A stretch of DNA of 64,000 nt from Archilochus colubris. Taxonomy: Eukaryota > Chordata > Aves > Apodiformes > Trochilidae. The position numbers were made by a program, and so were the translations under genes. The notes under the pieces were generated by a model. The model was not told the origin of the DNA, ran no database searches, and was given only the letters and a program-made list of their open reading frames with translations. The stretch lies in contig CM041084.1 of NCBI GenBank assembly GCA_023079485.1, positions 66,807,709-66,871,708 of the forward strand, read 5' to 3'. The first letter of the stretch is position 1, and each line of letters opens with the position of its first letter. Of the stretch, positions 15,389 to 28,821 are shown piece after piece.

Positions 15389-18300
15389 ACAGAAGACTGC
15401 ATCATCACTGCTCTGCCTTACAGAGGAGCTCAAGAGTATTCCTTGTATAGTCATATCTATCTGTCCTGCTCTTAAGCCTTGAGCTCAGATGAATCAGTTT
15501 ACACTTAAATGTAGACTCATCGAGCCATTCAAAAAAGCTTTAAATGAAAGCTAAATTTCATCACTGAGGATGGGAAGCTTCATAATTCTTCACTGAGGAA
15601 TATATAATAACCTAGCAGAACTCATGTATTATATCCCACTGAATCCTCAGAAATACCCACAGGCAGAAATATTTACCTTCTCAAGGAATGTGAGAAAAGA
15701 CATTTTTGCACTGTACAAGATTTTAAAGGCATATTTTGCAGCTCAGTGATAGGAATAGGTTGAAAAAACTTTTTTGTTACAGACTTTGGTCACACTTATT
15801 GTTATATCCATGCTTTCTTATATTTAAGAATTTTTGCTATCCCTGTAAAACTGCCAATAAAGAAATCTTTCTTTCAACAGAGCCTAAATTGGGTCTTCAA
15901 AGTGTTATAGTCAGCAGTTACTGAGAAGTGGAAGAAATTGAATTTTGATCTTAGATTGCAGCAAAGTCAGGAGCATACAACAGCCTACATACAAGGTGTT
16001 TTTCACAAAATGCCCCAAAATTATTATACCCAAAGTATATGTGGCTGCAAGCTCGGGTGAGTTCCAGAAGCAAAGATCTGAGTTTGATTTCTTTCTTACA
16101 GTCCAAACCATGGACTGAACTAAATTAAAGGAACTAAAATGGTAAGAAGAAGAGTGAACAGTTTCTCAAAGGCACACAGACTACTCATGATGTTTTAGAA
16201 AACAGTACTCTTAGGAATCAAATTACAGACATAATGTACATGTGACTTGACATAAAACATAACAAATTCCTAAACAAAGACCTGTGCCCACAGTTGAGGT
16301 CTAGGTACTTAATGGGTAGCTTATGAAGAAGATTTTGAAAAACAGCTTTTGCAAAACAAATAGTTACTTATCACTAGACATTAGGAATGCATATTCTACA
16401 TGACCACCACAACGAGGTGAAAGATGTTTACCCATGTTAAAAATAAGCCATTTAAAAATTATTTCCTATGTCAGATAAAACCTCTATATATTGGGAGTCA
16501 AAGCTTTACATGGACAAAAAATACTAAAAAAAATACACACCTTATATACAGTGTGTATATACATTCTTGTATACAAGAGCTTCTGAAAGTGCAAGGTCAG
16601 GTGGCTGGGATGTTAAGCATCTGCAACCAAAAAGCTCACTGAAGTTTCCCTCTGAATGGATCTCTCCAGTGAAAACAAAAATCAAAATGGTCATATTATT
16701 TTCTAACACTGTTAAATTGATGCCTTCAGGCTTCTGCATGCAATTCAGTTTAAATTGCCTCCTAAAATAAGGACTTGGCTTTCAGACTATGCATGCTAAC
16801 CAAGCCACTCCTCAAGAATTCAAGAAAAGAAGTAAACATTCAATTATGCCTATTCTGTGGAAAAAGAACATATCTTTCTAGATCTCATATGTGGAATGAT
16901 TTTCCAACAATAATAGGCACTTTGAGACCACAGCTTTGTCTCCTGGGTCAGACTGATCTGTTCTGTTTGTTCCACTTGAAAACCAAGCAAAAGAACTTTA
17001 AAGGCTTTGATTGAGTTTTTAATATGTATATTTATACTTGTTCCATAATGAAAATAGCTGTGTACATACTAAGGGAACAGTCTATTTAAAAAAATTCTAC
17101 CCAGGGAAGCCACCCACTGCATTAGACTTTCTTCCAATGTGTAATTAACATCTATCATTTTATAAATATTTCACCAGACCAAATAGCTGAGAAAACATTT
17201 CTGATAGGGAGAAATGCATTACTGGAGCAGAAGAGGACAAGAAAATTGGACTAGCAAGAAGCAGAAAGAGTGAACCACAGCAACAAGGAGGAACTTCCTC
17301 TATTATTTCCCACCTAGAACTGGCACTACTAGTTTCCAATTCTTTTAACTTTCTGTTTCTCAAGTAATTACTTCCTCAGTCCTCCTCTTCTGCTCCTGTC
17401 CATCTTTCTGTCTTTGCCTGAGCTGAGTCCACTGCTCTCATTTTCACAAGCCCTCCTAAACATCCACAACAAAATCAACAATAAAACCACTATTAAAAAA
17501 CTTACTTAAAAATTAAAATATGTTTTCAAAGTTCAAGACCATACACTACAATAACATTCATCTTTTAAAATTAGTCTAAATAAAGTATACACTTAAATCC
17601 CAGGCACAACACAAGATACTAGTCATTAACTACAAAGTCTTTTATGGTATATGGTCTACCTTTTTCTCTGTATTTCAGCCTACATATCTGAACAAATGGC
17701 TTGCTTTTTTCCTTTATCTCTGGATATCTCAAGACTGGACATTCTCCATGGAGGACACTGCAATTTTCTGTCTTAATTCATGTCATAGAGCAAAAAATTA
17801 ATTGACTCTTGGGTCTATTTCCCCTCGCTCTGTCTGTGGGCTCCAGTACTGCTCTTTTTGTTCTTTGCATGTATAAGCAAATTCCAAATCCTTTGTAATG
17901 TTTTGTTCATTGAGGAAAAGTTGAATTTTGCCAGTTTGGGTCTCTTAGTATCTTTTAATACCATGAAATCTCCCTAGGCATTGAGCCCATGTAAATTTGA
18001 AAAAGTAAAAGCTATAAAGAAATACATGAAGGGCTGCCATTTGGGAGACAGACCAAGTCTACAGTACCACTCTAAAATTCAATTATGAAACCCATTTTTT
18101 CAGGGGTATAAGTACAGCTAGACAAACTCACTCCATATATAATCATTGCCCCCAGGTGCAAAATTTCAATAATACCAAAGTTTAGTATCTTACTTTTTTT
18201 TTTTCTTCAAGAATAACAATAGAGCAAGGAACAAGAACACAAGGACCATCACAATGCACTACCATCTTCAAGACATTAAGACATCCTCAAAAGAGACAGA

Positions 18301-21285
18301 GAAGATACATTTTATGTATCATAGCACAGAATGACGTTAGCATTTGTTTGATATTCCTGTTAAAAAACTGGGAACATCTATATATATCAGAGGGCTAAAA
18401 AATGTGTTCAGCTGATAGCATTTACTCTGAAAGCCTGATACTGCACAGTAAATTCAACTTCTACAGGCAGGGACCAACACAGTTTTTTGTGTTTCTACAG
18501 CACCTATCTTAGAGAAGTCTGGGGTTCCTTGGCTCTACAATTTATAAAAGTAACAGATAGATAAGGTTTATGATGTAACAACTACATTCTTCTGCCATAA
18601 ACCCATCCTTTGGAAGAAACTGATGAAATCCCTCAATATCATGTAGGCATCCCTTGCCTTATAAATGGAGTTGGGATAATAGTACTTTCTTTCCTAGTAT
18701 TATTTAAATAAGACCCAACATAAACACAAAATACTAAATCCCAAAGACTTCCTATCAATACTAGCTCAGCATTCTGATGGTAAAGCAATGAAAAGATTTC
18801 ATACAGAAGTGAAGCACACACACTCTAACACAATGAATTCCAATATAATACCACCACATTGTTTCCTGAGAGTTCTAGCAAGGTTCTAGGTACACAGAAT
18901 TAATTTCTTTTAAAAAATCAGAACATGAAAGGTCCAGGGATACCTAAACATATTGTCATATAGCACAGACTATAGGGATAGTTCAAAAGCACTATCCCAA
19001 GTTTTCCTTTCTTCTTACTAGAGAACTATTCCACCAGTTCTGTGTTACAACATTTTGATGAGCACTTCTCACTTTTGCTTACAAAAGGCTCTTCTGAGTA
19101 TGACTGGCTTTGCAAGCCATGCCTGCTCACTGATCTTCCATCTGGAAAAAAATTGACCATTGTATGCTTCTGGACTAGGTATTTTCTGTCAATAGCTCTG
19201 ATGCTACTCAAAGACATCGGCATATTTTAAATGTATAATTACAGGAAGTACATGCTATATGAAATCAGGCACTACCAAGCTGGATTTGCAGACCATGTCA
19301 CACAAGGACCCTCTTGCAGTTCTCTATACATTGCTCCTGAGTTTAGTGTTTCCAGTTATTGTTTGTCAGCCTGGTCTCCTGCAAATATCTGCACCTGTAA
19401 TGTATCTACGGTTGCTCAGCTAGCCTCCTGGTGAGTTTTGTAAACACAGCATGCATAAAAGGGAAAGTATCCAGCTGTAGCATTAATGGACACCTCAGGA
19501 AAAGGCACAGAGAACCATGGCATGCTCTTCTGCCTGGGACTAAAATCTCTTCCATTTCTTCTCTCATGCCTACGTTTCCAGGAACACCAAGATGGAGAAA
19601 AAAACAGAACTTACCAATTAAGCTTCTCTGACTTGTAGTACACTGCTTGAATTCTATGTGACCACGACCCTCTGAACTGCATTACCTGGGGAAAGGACTT
19701 GAGCTGTGCCTAACCCTGTGCTGTACCTAACTCTCTGTGCAGTGACACTGTGGGACAGCACTGCCATACCCAGTGCTCCTCTGGGGCAGGAACTGAAGGG
19801 TTTCACTCAAGGCAAGAGTTATTTCTCCTATTGAATACTTTGCAATCACACCTGGTTATTATCAACTTGATGGCTAATAGTCTATTCTCTTTGGATCTGG
19901 GGAGGCTTCCAAGTGAAAGCAGAGGTATCTGCAAGAAATTTCTAAGCATCTGTGGGAGGCCAAAATACTACCTTATTCGACTGCAGCAATGAGTTCCTAG
20001 GAGAGTGAACTGGTGAAACTTTGTTTTTCTTTGGACAGCTTAGAAAGATTCTTCTTAGCAATGTATCTTTCCATCAGCAAAAGGTCTCTTTAGCCACAAT
20101 TCCAGAAGCAAAAAGTTGATTCTGTTGGTATGAAGTACAGCTGTAGCACACCTATACTGGCCAACCTCTCCTACACTAGCCTGGGGAGTGAGACTCACAC
20201 AGAGGGTGTGTGTTATACTGTGTATTGTATAGAACATTTTACTACTCCACACAGGGATCGATAGCACAAAACAGAACAGCTTTATTTACCTCTGAAGAGA
20301 GAATTTTCTCAGCAAAGATACTCAAAGAAGGCAAAGCCTGTCATACAAAGAATTTCAGCTTCTGCAGCTGCTTGAAAAAAAAATTAAAATTTTCTTACTG
20401 TGCTCATATAAACTCTCAATTATATCTAATATTTTCTGTGTGTGATAATTAGAGGTATATACACAGAGAATTACTCTACAAAGCTTGTAATTATATTACA
20501 CTGATGACTCATAAGAATGTGATGATATACAACAGAGTATCTCAATTTCTCAGTTTTCAATTTAAAACAATCAGGAAATGGCCCACAAAAGCGAGGCTTA
20601 ATACAACACTTGGTGTTTGAATGAAACACTCAGATATTCTGAAATGCTAGAATTAAGGTTGCCAGAGGAACATTAAGATGCTCGCATCTTAGAAATACAT
20701 TATGATGCTGTTTTCAGTGAGACAATCAAGTATTAATTTTTCTACAAGACTTTGTTCTGTTGAACACAGAGAAGAGACAATAGCTAATGATCCCTGCTTG
20801 AGTTCCTTCTATTGCTGAATATGTACCCCAAGTGCCTTATGCACTGAGCAATATTCAAACAGAGCTCTGAAGACATACTCTTTCTTTTTATGAGCTTCCC
20901 AATGAAGCACTCAGTTCTACAATATTTAAATGCTTTATAAATATTAAGGATTTTTTTTTTCCTTCTTCCACACGTCTTGGTGAGTTGAGGAAGCATTGTT
21001 GACTCCTGCATTGCAGACAGGGAATTTGGGCACAAAGACTTTAAGCATCTATTAATTTTGCTCCCTATCTGAGATACCTGGGACCTGATGTTTCTGAGCA
21101 CCAAGCATTAGACAACAGTTAATACAATGGAAGTACAGCTCCTTATTACTACAGCTGAAGCCATCAGCACCCAACACTTCTGAAATCAGACATCAGGGTC
21201 TCCAGTCAGGCACTGAGATTACAAATAGCACACAGTTAGTGACCACATGTGAAAACTTTGAGACAGGAGATGTTCCTACATTCAA
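15389..21285. other. Intronic stretch between two CR1 copies
   Basis: Repeat-poor AT-rich DNA between the two direct CR1 copies. Only short frames are present. No exon or RNA gene recognised. Confidence 0.6.
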
Positions 21286-21693
21286 CTATGAGGAGAGGCT
21301 GAGGGAGCTGGGGGTGTTCAACCTGGAGAAGAGGAGGCTCAGGGGAGACCTCATCGCTCTCTACAACTCCCTGAAAGGAGGGTGTAGCCGGGGGGGGAAT
21401 GGTCTCTTTTCCCAGGCAACTCTCAGCAAGACAAGAGGACACGGTCTTAAGTTGTGCCAGGGGAGGTTTAGGTTGGACATTAGAAAGAATTTCTTTACGG
21501 AGAGGGTGATCAGACATTGGAATAAAGTTCCCAGGGAAGTAGTGGATTCTCCGTCCCTGGAGATACTTAAAAAGAGACTGGATGTGGCACTGAGTGCCAT
21601 GGGCTGGGAACAACGGGGGGAGTGGATCAAGGGTTGGACTTGATGATCTCTGAGGTCCCTTCCAACCCAGCCAATTCTATGATTCTATGATTC
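21286..21693 (+). mobile_element. CR1 LINE, 3' fragment, young-looking
   Basis: It starts abruptly at ACTATGAGGAGAGGCTG and covers the last ~115 codons of ORF2, still open ([20 protein letters not shown], then [20 protein letters not shown]), plus the 3' UTR and an ATTCTATGATTCTATGATTC tail. It lies in the same orientation as the 14886 copy, about 6.4 kb away, and is nearly identical over the shared part. A run of eight G near 21391 is the most obvious local difference. Confidence 0.95.
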
Positions 21694-22779
21694 TAACTAG
21701 GAATCTTTTTTAGCAGGAAAGAAGAGAAGGCAGAGCAGGGCTAAAGTGAACTGGCTGTCCTTTCCTGATGCCACTAGCAGCACCCAACTAATGCTTTCCA
21801 ACCATTGCCTCAGTGAGGTAGAGGCCCGCAAGCAGCACCCTCCACCCAGCAGTTTCAATTTATCCACAGAGGAATGACCACCTTGGAAACTGAATCAGTT
21901 AAACACAGAAGAAGCAGTAAACTTAGCAATGTTCCTTGCATCCTAAATGGCTTCTTACCCTTCTTCACTCCTCAGGATGCTGGCTTTCCAACCAAGGTTT
22001 CTATCTCTCTGCTTCTGAGATGCAGCATGGAGATCGTGAGGGAGAGGACCTCCTGTGTCCAAAGGATGCTGATGGATACCTACAGCCCTACACTGAACTG
22101 CAGAGAGCCTAATTGAGTCCATACCCAGCTCAGGGTGAACACTGGATGAGTTCAGCTGACAGCAAGTCATGGTATCATTGAGCCATTAATTTCCTCCAAG
22201 TTTCCAGAGGAAGCCAGAACTAAAACTCCAGTGGATGAATGTGCCTGAACCCTTCACTCAAGTAGTGCTCTACCTTTCTCACAGGTATTGCCTCTGAGAA
22301 AGAGAGTACTATTTACTAAACATAGGTACATACATCTTGTATGCCTTTTCTGCCCCTCCCCTGACAAGAGCCTCCTTCAATGAGCAGACAAAACTGCAAA
22401 TAAAGTGGGCTAAAGATGTAATTACACTTAACTGGATGTAGGATGAAAACTACAGGAGTACATAATCTTAAGCCCTCTGAAAACAAAGAGCCAAAAAACC
22501 CCCATGCAGACATCAGTAAGGAATGGAAAAGTTCCTTCCTCACCAAACAGTACCTTGTCCAATGTACAGGTCAGGGACATGGCAGACTGACAATTGTCTT
22601 GGTAAGGAAGGAGATGTGATCAAGTGTGTAGTTGATGTGCATGTGTGTGAGTATCACAGCACCTCAAAAGGAAAGATCTGAGCTTCACTCAGTGAGTTTT
22701 GAAACTTCCTCATGGACTGCATGAATGGAAATATTCTAGTATAAATATAACATAAATTAAAAGTTACTGCTTTGATTAC

Positions 22780-23170
22780 ATGGTATTTTAATTTGCTGTT
22801 AAAATATTTAAATGAATTAACAGAAAAGACTATTTATCTGCTTTTTTGTCGAGAGGAATTAATATATTAATAAAAATAATTTCTCTTACTCTTCTCTTGA
22901 AAAACTGCAATTTAAACCTCCTCATTAAAGAGATTCCTTTCTCAAAAGAAGTTACAAGTATTCTAACTTGTAGTGGAACAGAGCGACCGGCTACACTAAC
23001 TCATCTTCCTTTTTCATAATTGCTAATTAATTTGATGTTATGCACTGAACCTAGATTTGGAAAGGTAATTCCATTGACACCTAAAGAAATGAATGATATA
23101 AAAAATGTTAGAACCCCTAATTCCGTAATTATTCAATGACAATTAATGAAATACTACTTTCCACTGTGAA
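22780..23170. promoter_or_regulatory. Candidate conserved non-coding element
   Basis: AT-rich but not simple sequence with GCTAATTAATTTGATG, AATTCCGTAATTATTCAATG and ACAATTAATGAAATAC, together with isolated CpGs (GAGCGACCGGCTAC) in an otherwise CpG-poor stretch. Inferred from appearance. Confidence 0.3.
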
Positions 23171-24329
23171 TTTTTTAAGCTATATATAAAGGGGTTGCTG
23201 TGCTTTCAAGATTCACTCTCATGATAAAATAGTGCCTTTTATAGCTCTCAGAAATAGAATTAAAAGAAGACTCTTCCTAGGAAGTAAACCTACAGACAGT
23301 TTTTAATTACATCTTGTTTCCTTTACAGTTTGAAAAAAAAAATTTGACAGCAATCAGTATAGAAACTCACAACTGTATCTGGTAATTTTTGCCCTGGAAT
23401 CACTTAAGAGAAGCCCATGTTGAATATCAGTCCCACTTGTGAATAGAGGAGACCCTGAAATATATCAACATTTAGTTTTACAGGACAGACACTAATTAGG
23501 TGGTTATTTTGTCACTGTGTAAACTTTCAGTGACCTTTCCAAGAGAGAAATAACAATTCAACAGAAAATGTTCTTGGTTTTCTCCACGACTTTTTAGTAT
23601 TTTTTTAAATAACCATCTGAAGTTTCTTAATACCTTCCCAATTACATACAGGAGTTTTTTTGGTGGGTGCTTGTTTAAGCTAGAAAAGGTAAGTAGGAGG
23701 TTTTTTGTTTTGGGGCTTTTTTTACTTTGCATTTTACTTTAATGGAGGTTTTCTAGGATCTTGTCTCAACTAAAATATTCTGTATTTACAGTAAATAATA
23801 TGTTTTCTAGTACAAAGTAGTCTAGGAAGTCATTCCCCTCCTCTCTCTCTCCCAGGAAATAAAAAAAGAGAACACGACAGAATGAACACACAGGGCCAGC
23901 TTTCAGCAGATGATGCACATTTCTGATCCTTGTAAAGAAATACCTGAATGCCCATAATCACTTTATGTATGTATAACCATTGGACCTACTGAATAACAGT
24001 ACTTGCAAATGCCAGTTTTATCTGCCTATATGCAGATAAAGATTAAATCAATCCCAATCCTATTACTTGTTCTTTACCACCATATGCTTGACTTCTCTCC
24101 AATGGGCATGAGCAGCTTTAGGAATGCTCTGACCCTCTCCTGAAATCACAAGAAGGCTGAACACAAATGCACTCAGCATGGAAAGCAAACAGGAGAAATT
24201 AAAAGCCTAAGCTGCAAGCCATGACCTCCCTGTGATTACAGATGTGTTGGGACATCTCACTTTACTGGGGAAATAGATGGGTACAGGCTTTTTATGAAGA
24301 GATTTAAAACTTGACTGAACCAAGCCCTA

Positions 24330-24417
24330 GGTGTCCTGTTCTGCCTGGACTTGCTTTGGTCAGGGGACCACAGACTTCTGGAGGTCCTATTGGACCTACA
24401 TTATTCTGTGATGGTGG
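24330..24417 (+). mobile_element. Old CR1 LINE tail fragment
   Basis: The stretch TTCTGGAGGTCCTATTGGACC followed by ACATTATTCTGTGATGG has the layout of a CR1 3' UTR (GATCTTTGAGGTCCCTTCC, then ATTCTGTGATTC). It is diverged, so this is a tentative call. Confidence 0.55.
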
Positions 24418-25625
24418 CTTTATGTGTACTCATGTAATTTGTTGTAGGAAAACTATGCTGGATATTTGCAGCATTTGTGGAATATGACAGTGAGATATTC
24501 TTTCTCAATAGGTTACCTTTGAAACTAACAGACTCTGATGTCATACAGAGGTGTGTTTCTTGTCCATTCTTTCTTCAGTGAATGGTTAAGAGTGAAAATG
24601 TGGGTAGGTAAACTCCATGCTCTTTACATGGCCACCTTTTAAGCAGCATCTTTGGTTTACCTTCCTCATAAAACCACAATCAAAAGAACTTCTATAAATG
24701 TCACTTGCCATTTATGGAGCACTTCATCATTTCAAGGCATGGTGGACAAACTGGTTAATATTTAACACAGCTCTTGGGATTAGGGTGCCATTTCACAGAT
24801 GAGAAAGTAAGGGGCTTCAACACCTCCTTTAAGGAGAACTGCCTGATTTCTGGGTGCCTGTCCCTGAGCTTCAGAGGACTGTGAAAAGCTCCTGCCACAC
24901 AGGATATTCAAACTGACTATGAATTTATGTCAGAAAATTTCAAAGAACTCTTAGTCTTGCAGCTCATCACTGAATAGGATAATTATTTTTTTAAAGGAAA
25001 ACGAGACTTCACATGTGCACTCACAAACCTCTTTGAGAATATTGCATTAGGATGCTTAAAGGTAATGAAATAACACCATGAGATTTTAGGGGTTCCCACA
25101 AGTTACTGAAGATACAAATTGTCCAGTTACACAAGGCACTAAATTTTGCGTAGGATTAGCTAACATGGTGAACTGCTGAGCTTCACATCATAGACAATCT
25201 GTTATCTGATCATGTTAAATAATACTTTTCACCTTCTTGCCTTAAATCTTTACAAAGTTCTATTGATTTTTTTCTTTAATATTTTGAAGTACAGAAACCT
25301 CTGCCAGGAATACAACACTTCACATGATAACCCTGATATAAATAACCATTCACTCAAATCAAATAGATCCTGCGGAAACAAACAAAAACTCCAGGTCATC
25401 AGCCACTGCCTTAACTTTGATGCTACAATTTCACTGATGTTCTAGTTCTGAAATTCTGACATTACTGTCAGGAGCTAGATTTCTACTACCAAAAAATATG
25501 CGGATAAAGATATGTCCTAAGACATACTGAAAAAGCAAACTAGAGAACCTTGGAAGATGCCTTATCAAAAAAGAGAAAGCAATTCATGCTTTTGTGGTTA
25601 CATTCCCTTATTACAGTCTGTAAGG

Positions 25626-25640
25626 AAAAAAAAAAAAAAA
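25626..25640 (+). repeat. Poly-A run
   Basis: Fifteen uninterrupted A, without a recognisable element upstream. Confidence 0.9.
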
Positions 25641-28349
25641 GAAAGCCTGTAAAGGTATCTAATTACTAATTAGCAGTGATATGTTTAAGCATCTTTCTTA
25701 CTCAGAAGCTGACCATTTCTGTACCAAGCAGTGAATTTGAAGTTAAGTATAAGAAAAATAGGAATTATCAAATAAAACACAGGTATCTAAAACCATCAAG
25801 ACCTAAGGGGTATTACATGCTGCAAATGCTCCATTACTAATAAGGGACTGGAAAATTAATAATGCCAAGCAGAAAGCTCCCCTCCAAGGAGACCTCGCCA
25901 TCTGTCTTTTCTGAAGCCCCAAGGGAATTTAACAATAAAAGATAGTAATTTTCCAACAGTGAAGCAGCAGTGCAGAGTGGAGGACAAGAACCAGCCAAGC
26001 CTAGATACTAACATTTATGAAGCATTTTTACAACAGGTTTCCTTCTATCCTCTTGCAAGCATCAAGCTCTAGGGAAGTACTACAATTAATATTGTCATGG
26101 AAATTACACAATTTGAAGCATACTAGTAATTTCCTCAAAGAAATTAAACCATTAACTAAGTGAACAACACAGCTCAGAATTATTGATTTCTAGAATTGAC
26201 GTCTGACTCATGAAAATACACTTCAACAAGAGTTTCTGTACTCTACTCCAACTTTGCTAAGCTTTTGAACTTCCACACATATAAAATTCTGCATGATGTT
26301 GCTGCATTAACAGAATCTTAATTATACAGTGTAGAATTACTTCATTTAATCAATTACCTACTAATATTGTTGTGGGGAATTTGTTATGACAAACTGAAAA
26401 CAGGAAAGAATCCAGGATGTGCATTTCAAAATTTATATAGCCCATTTTAGCAGAAGACTCTACAAGTCTATAAAGCTTCTGTGCTCTATACCTCAAGTTC
26501 AGACATATATGAAAAAGCTCTACTTAATAAAATACATGATTGCCAGTATGCAACATACTGTATATACAGGAAAACAAACATCATCAAGTTTTGCCTTTAA
26601 AGGTAGCTGCTAAGCATTCCTGACTAGAAATAAATATAGGAAATATTTGTTTGTCATATTTGTCTACTGTAGGTTTTCCCACGTTTCCCTGATTACTGGT
26701 CATGAGAAAGAAGAGTGAGATGGGTCACTCTTCAGCTGGAGTGTTGAACTTGCTAACTTTCATCATCTCTTTTTAATAAACAAGCTGTTAAAATATGCAC
26801 ACCTCTAAGAATGCAAACCACAAAATACTATAAAATGATTACAGCTGCAGAGGCATGATACGGTTTTAGAATATTATGAAATAACAGGATCTTCACTATT
26901 TTAATTTTCCTTGTCATTTCCAAGGATATGTTGTGCATTAGTTCCACATAACTGTAAGAGGTTTTGAGCTTCTGAGCACTGTGTTCATCATGGTTGCCTG
27001 CTTCCCTGAACAATTTAAAATGTCACCAGCCATTAAAATATGACCAGATTAATTAAGGTGTCCTTGGATAATCATCACACAAAGTTTGCACATATGTTAG
27101 TATAAGATTTCTTTCTACAAAATGTGTATGTGTAATTCCCCCAAGTCAGATAAGATAGGATACGCTCTAAGGCATAGCAATGCTTGAATGCACGTATATC
27201 CTTCTTACTTTTTGTTGTGACAATTGAAACAGAAGCTTTCTGCCAGACTCTAAGAATAACTAGAAGCAGCAGATTTCGGTATATATTCATATTAAGTTCC
27301 TCACAAATCAAATGAGATAAACAGGGATTGCTTACCCAGAAATTTATTCAGCCATTAAAATTAATTTGTGATTTTCATAGGAAAAAAGAAAAAGGTATAG
27401 AAAAGTACAAATCTTTGTTTTTGATTTAAAATAAATCCTCTACATATCTGTGCAACCTAGATTCAAAATTAATAGGCTTCTAGATGATTGTGAAAAAGCT
27501 TTACTCTGAAATAGGCTGGCGGTTTATGTGCAGTCAATTGGCAAGAGCTGGAACTTGCACATGAGGGGCAGAACAAAAGATCACCAAGCACAAGATGGAA
27601 AACAGAATAAGAGGTAAAAAGGAAAAAAAAAAACCAGCCCACATATGCAAAGACTGGACTGTATAACATGCTCAGCTGGTATGAATAAGTATAAAAGCTC
27701 CTCCAATATCAGTGAAGCTGTGCCAATTTAGACCAGATGAGATCTAAGCTGTCATTAGCCAAATAGCAAAAGAAAAAAATACTTGGCCCAGTTCTTATTT
27801 ATTCAAATTTCTATGCCATGCACACATAAGTATATCATTGGCTTCACCACGGTAATTCCTACTTTCCCACAGCATAAGTAGAAAAAGAATCAGAAGTATT
27901 TTGTTTCCACGGGTTTGCTCATAAACATCTACACACTGCACAACTGCTTGGGCTATCTGATCAGATCAAGTTTACCTTATTTCTGATTTCATTAAAAAGG
28001 AAAGTTAGGCCAGGCAAAGCAGGAGAATTCTTGCCAACACATAATTTTTATTAGAAGTCACATGGCTGGCTTAGGAAAACTTCATCCTTAAAGAAGTTAA
28101 AAATATGCCAGGGTTGCAAGCACACAGAGGAAATCAAGAAAAGCACAAGCATGCCAGTGTCAATCCCTTCCCTAATACAGGGAAATGGAAAAAAGTTTGG
28201 AACAGCACCTTCACTTTGTCACTCTCCAACTTCTCAACAGATGGAGGGAGTGCAGACATTACACAGTTCTGCACAGCTGATATTAACCTAATCACAGCAT
28301 GGTGAGGAAGCTGAATTTAGTCACATTGTTCATTCCTTATTTTGGCTTT

Positions 28350-28353
28350 AGTC
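28350..28353. repeat. Target site duplication, left copy (AGTC)
   Basis: AGTC immediately precedes the TGTAGTG end of the palindromic element and recurs immediately after its CACTACA end. Confidence 0.7.
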
Positions 28354-28817
28354 TGTAGTGAAATGAGGCAACCAGGTGCCACTAATTGCCAGGTAGTGGG
28401 CGTGAGCTTGTGTCAAGCCCACCTGTGCCTGATTAGGGCGGGCCCCCACTGCGCATGAGCAGGACCAGGGGGCCAATAAAAGGTAAGTCCAGGGTGAGGC
28501 TTGAGTGGCGCAGCCAGCTTGCACCCAGTACCACAATGCCGAGGCCATGGGTTTGAGACTCCTCAGAGCCTCACCCTGAGGGCAATGAGTGCTAGTGGAG
28601 CAATGAAGGTAGTGCAGTGCTGAGAGAAGCAACTGACCTCTCTGCAGGTGTGCTCAGGAGTGAGCTGAGCCTGTGCTTCAGGGCTCACCTTTTATTGGCC
28701 CCCTGGTCCTGCTCATGCGCAGTGGGGGCCCGCCCTAATCAGGCACAGGTGGGCTTGACACAAGCTCACGCCCACTACCTGGCAATTAGTGGCACCTGGT
28801 TGCCTCATTTCACTACA
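28354..28817. mobile_element. Palindromic LTR-like element with 131-bp perfect inverted arms
   Basis: The left arm (28354-28484) and right arm (28687-28817) are exact inverse copies over 131 bp by eye. They flank a 202-bp centre. The outer ends are TGTAGTG and CACTACA, so the element begins TG and ends CA, and it is flanked by AGTC on both sides, a 4-bp target duplication. Each arm ends inward with GGGGCCAATAAAAGG, which resembles an LTR promoter TATA box or poly-A signal. It is GC- and CpG-richer than its surroundings. TG...CA ends with a 4-bp duplication are typical of retroviral LTRs of the gamma type, and known DNA transposon families with such long inverted ends normally give other duplication sizes. 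I infer a solo LTR whose U3 part was copied in inverse orientation. A foldback DNA element is the alternative. Identical frames on the two strands here come from the palindrome and are not genes. Confidence 0.75.
28491..28577. repeat. Inner inverted repeat inside the palindromic element
   Basis: AGGGTGAGGCT at 28491-28501 is the exact inverse of AGCCTCACCCT at 28567-28577, with pairing extending a few bases further each way around one mismatch or gap. It is off-centre in the 202-bp loop, so it is a second hairpin and not a continuation of the 131-bp arms. Confidence 0.7.
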
Positions 28818-28821
28818 AGTC
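28818..28821. repeat. Target site duplication, right copy (AGTC)
   Basis: AGTC immediately follows the CACTACA end of the palindromic element and matches the copy at 28350. A 4-bp match has a small chance probability, but it falls exactly at both arm ends. Confidence 0.7.

Larger units (their letters stand above)
21694..28349. other. Intronic stretch
   Basis: Holds one candidate regulatory stretch (22780-23170), one old CR1 tail (24330) and a poly-A run (25626). Otherwise AT-rich with only short frames. Confidence 0.6.
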
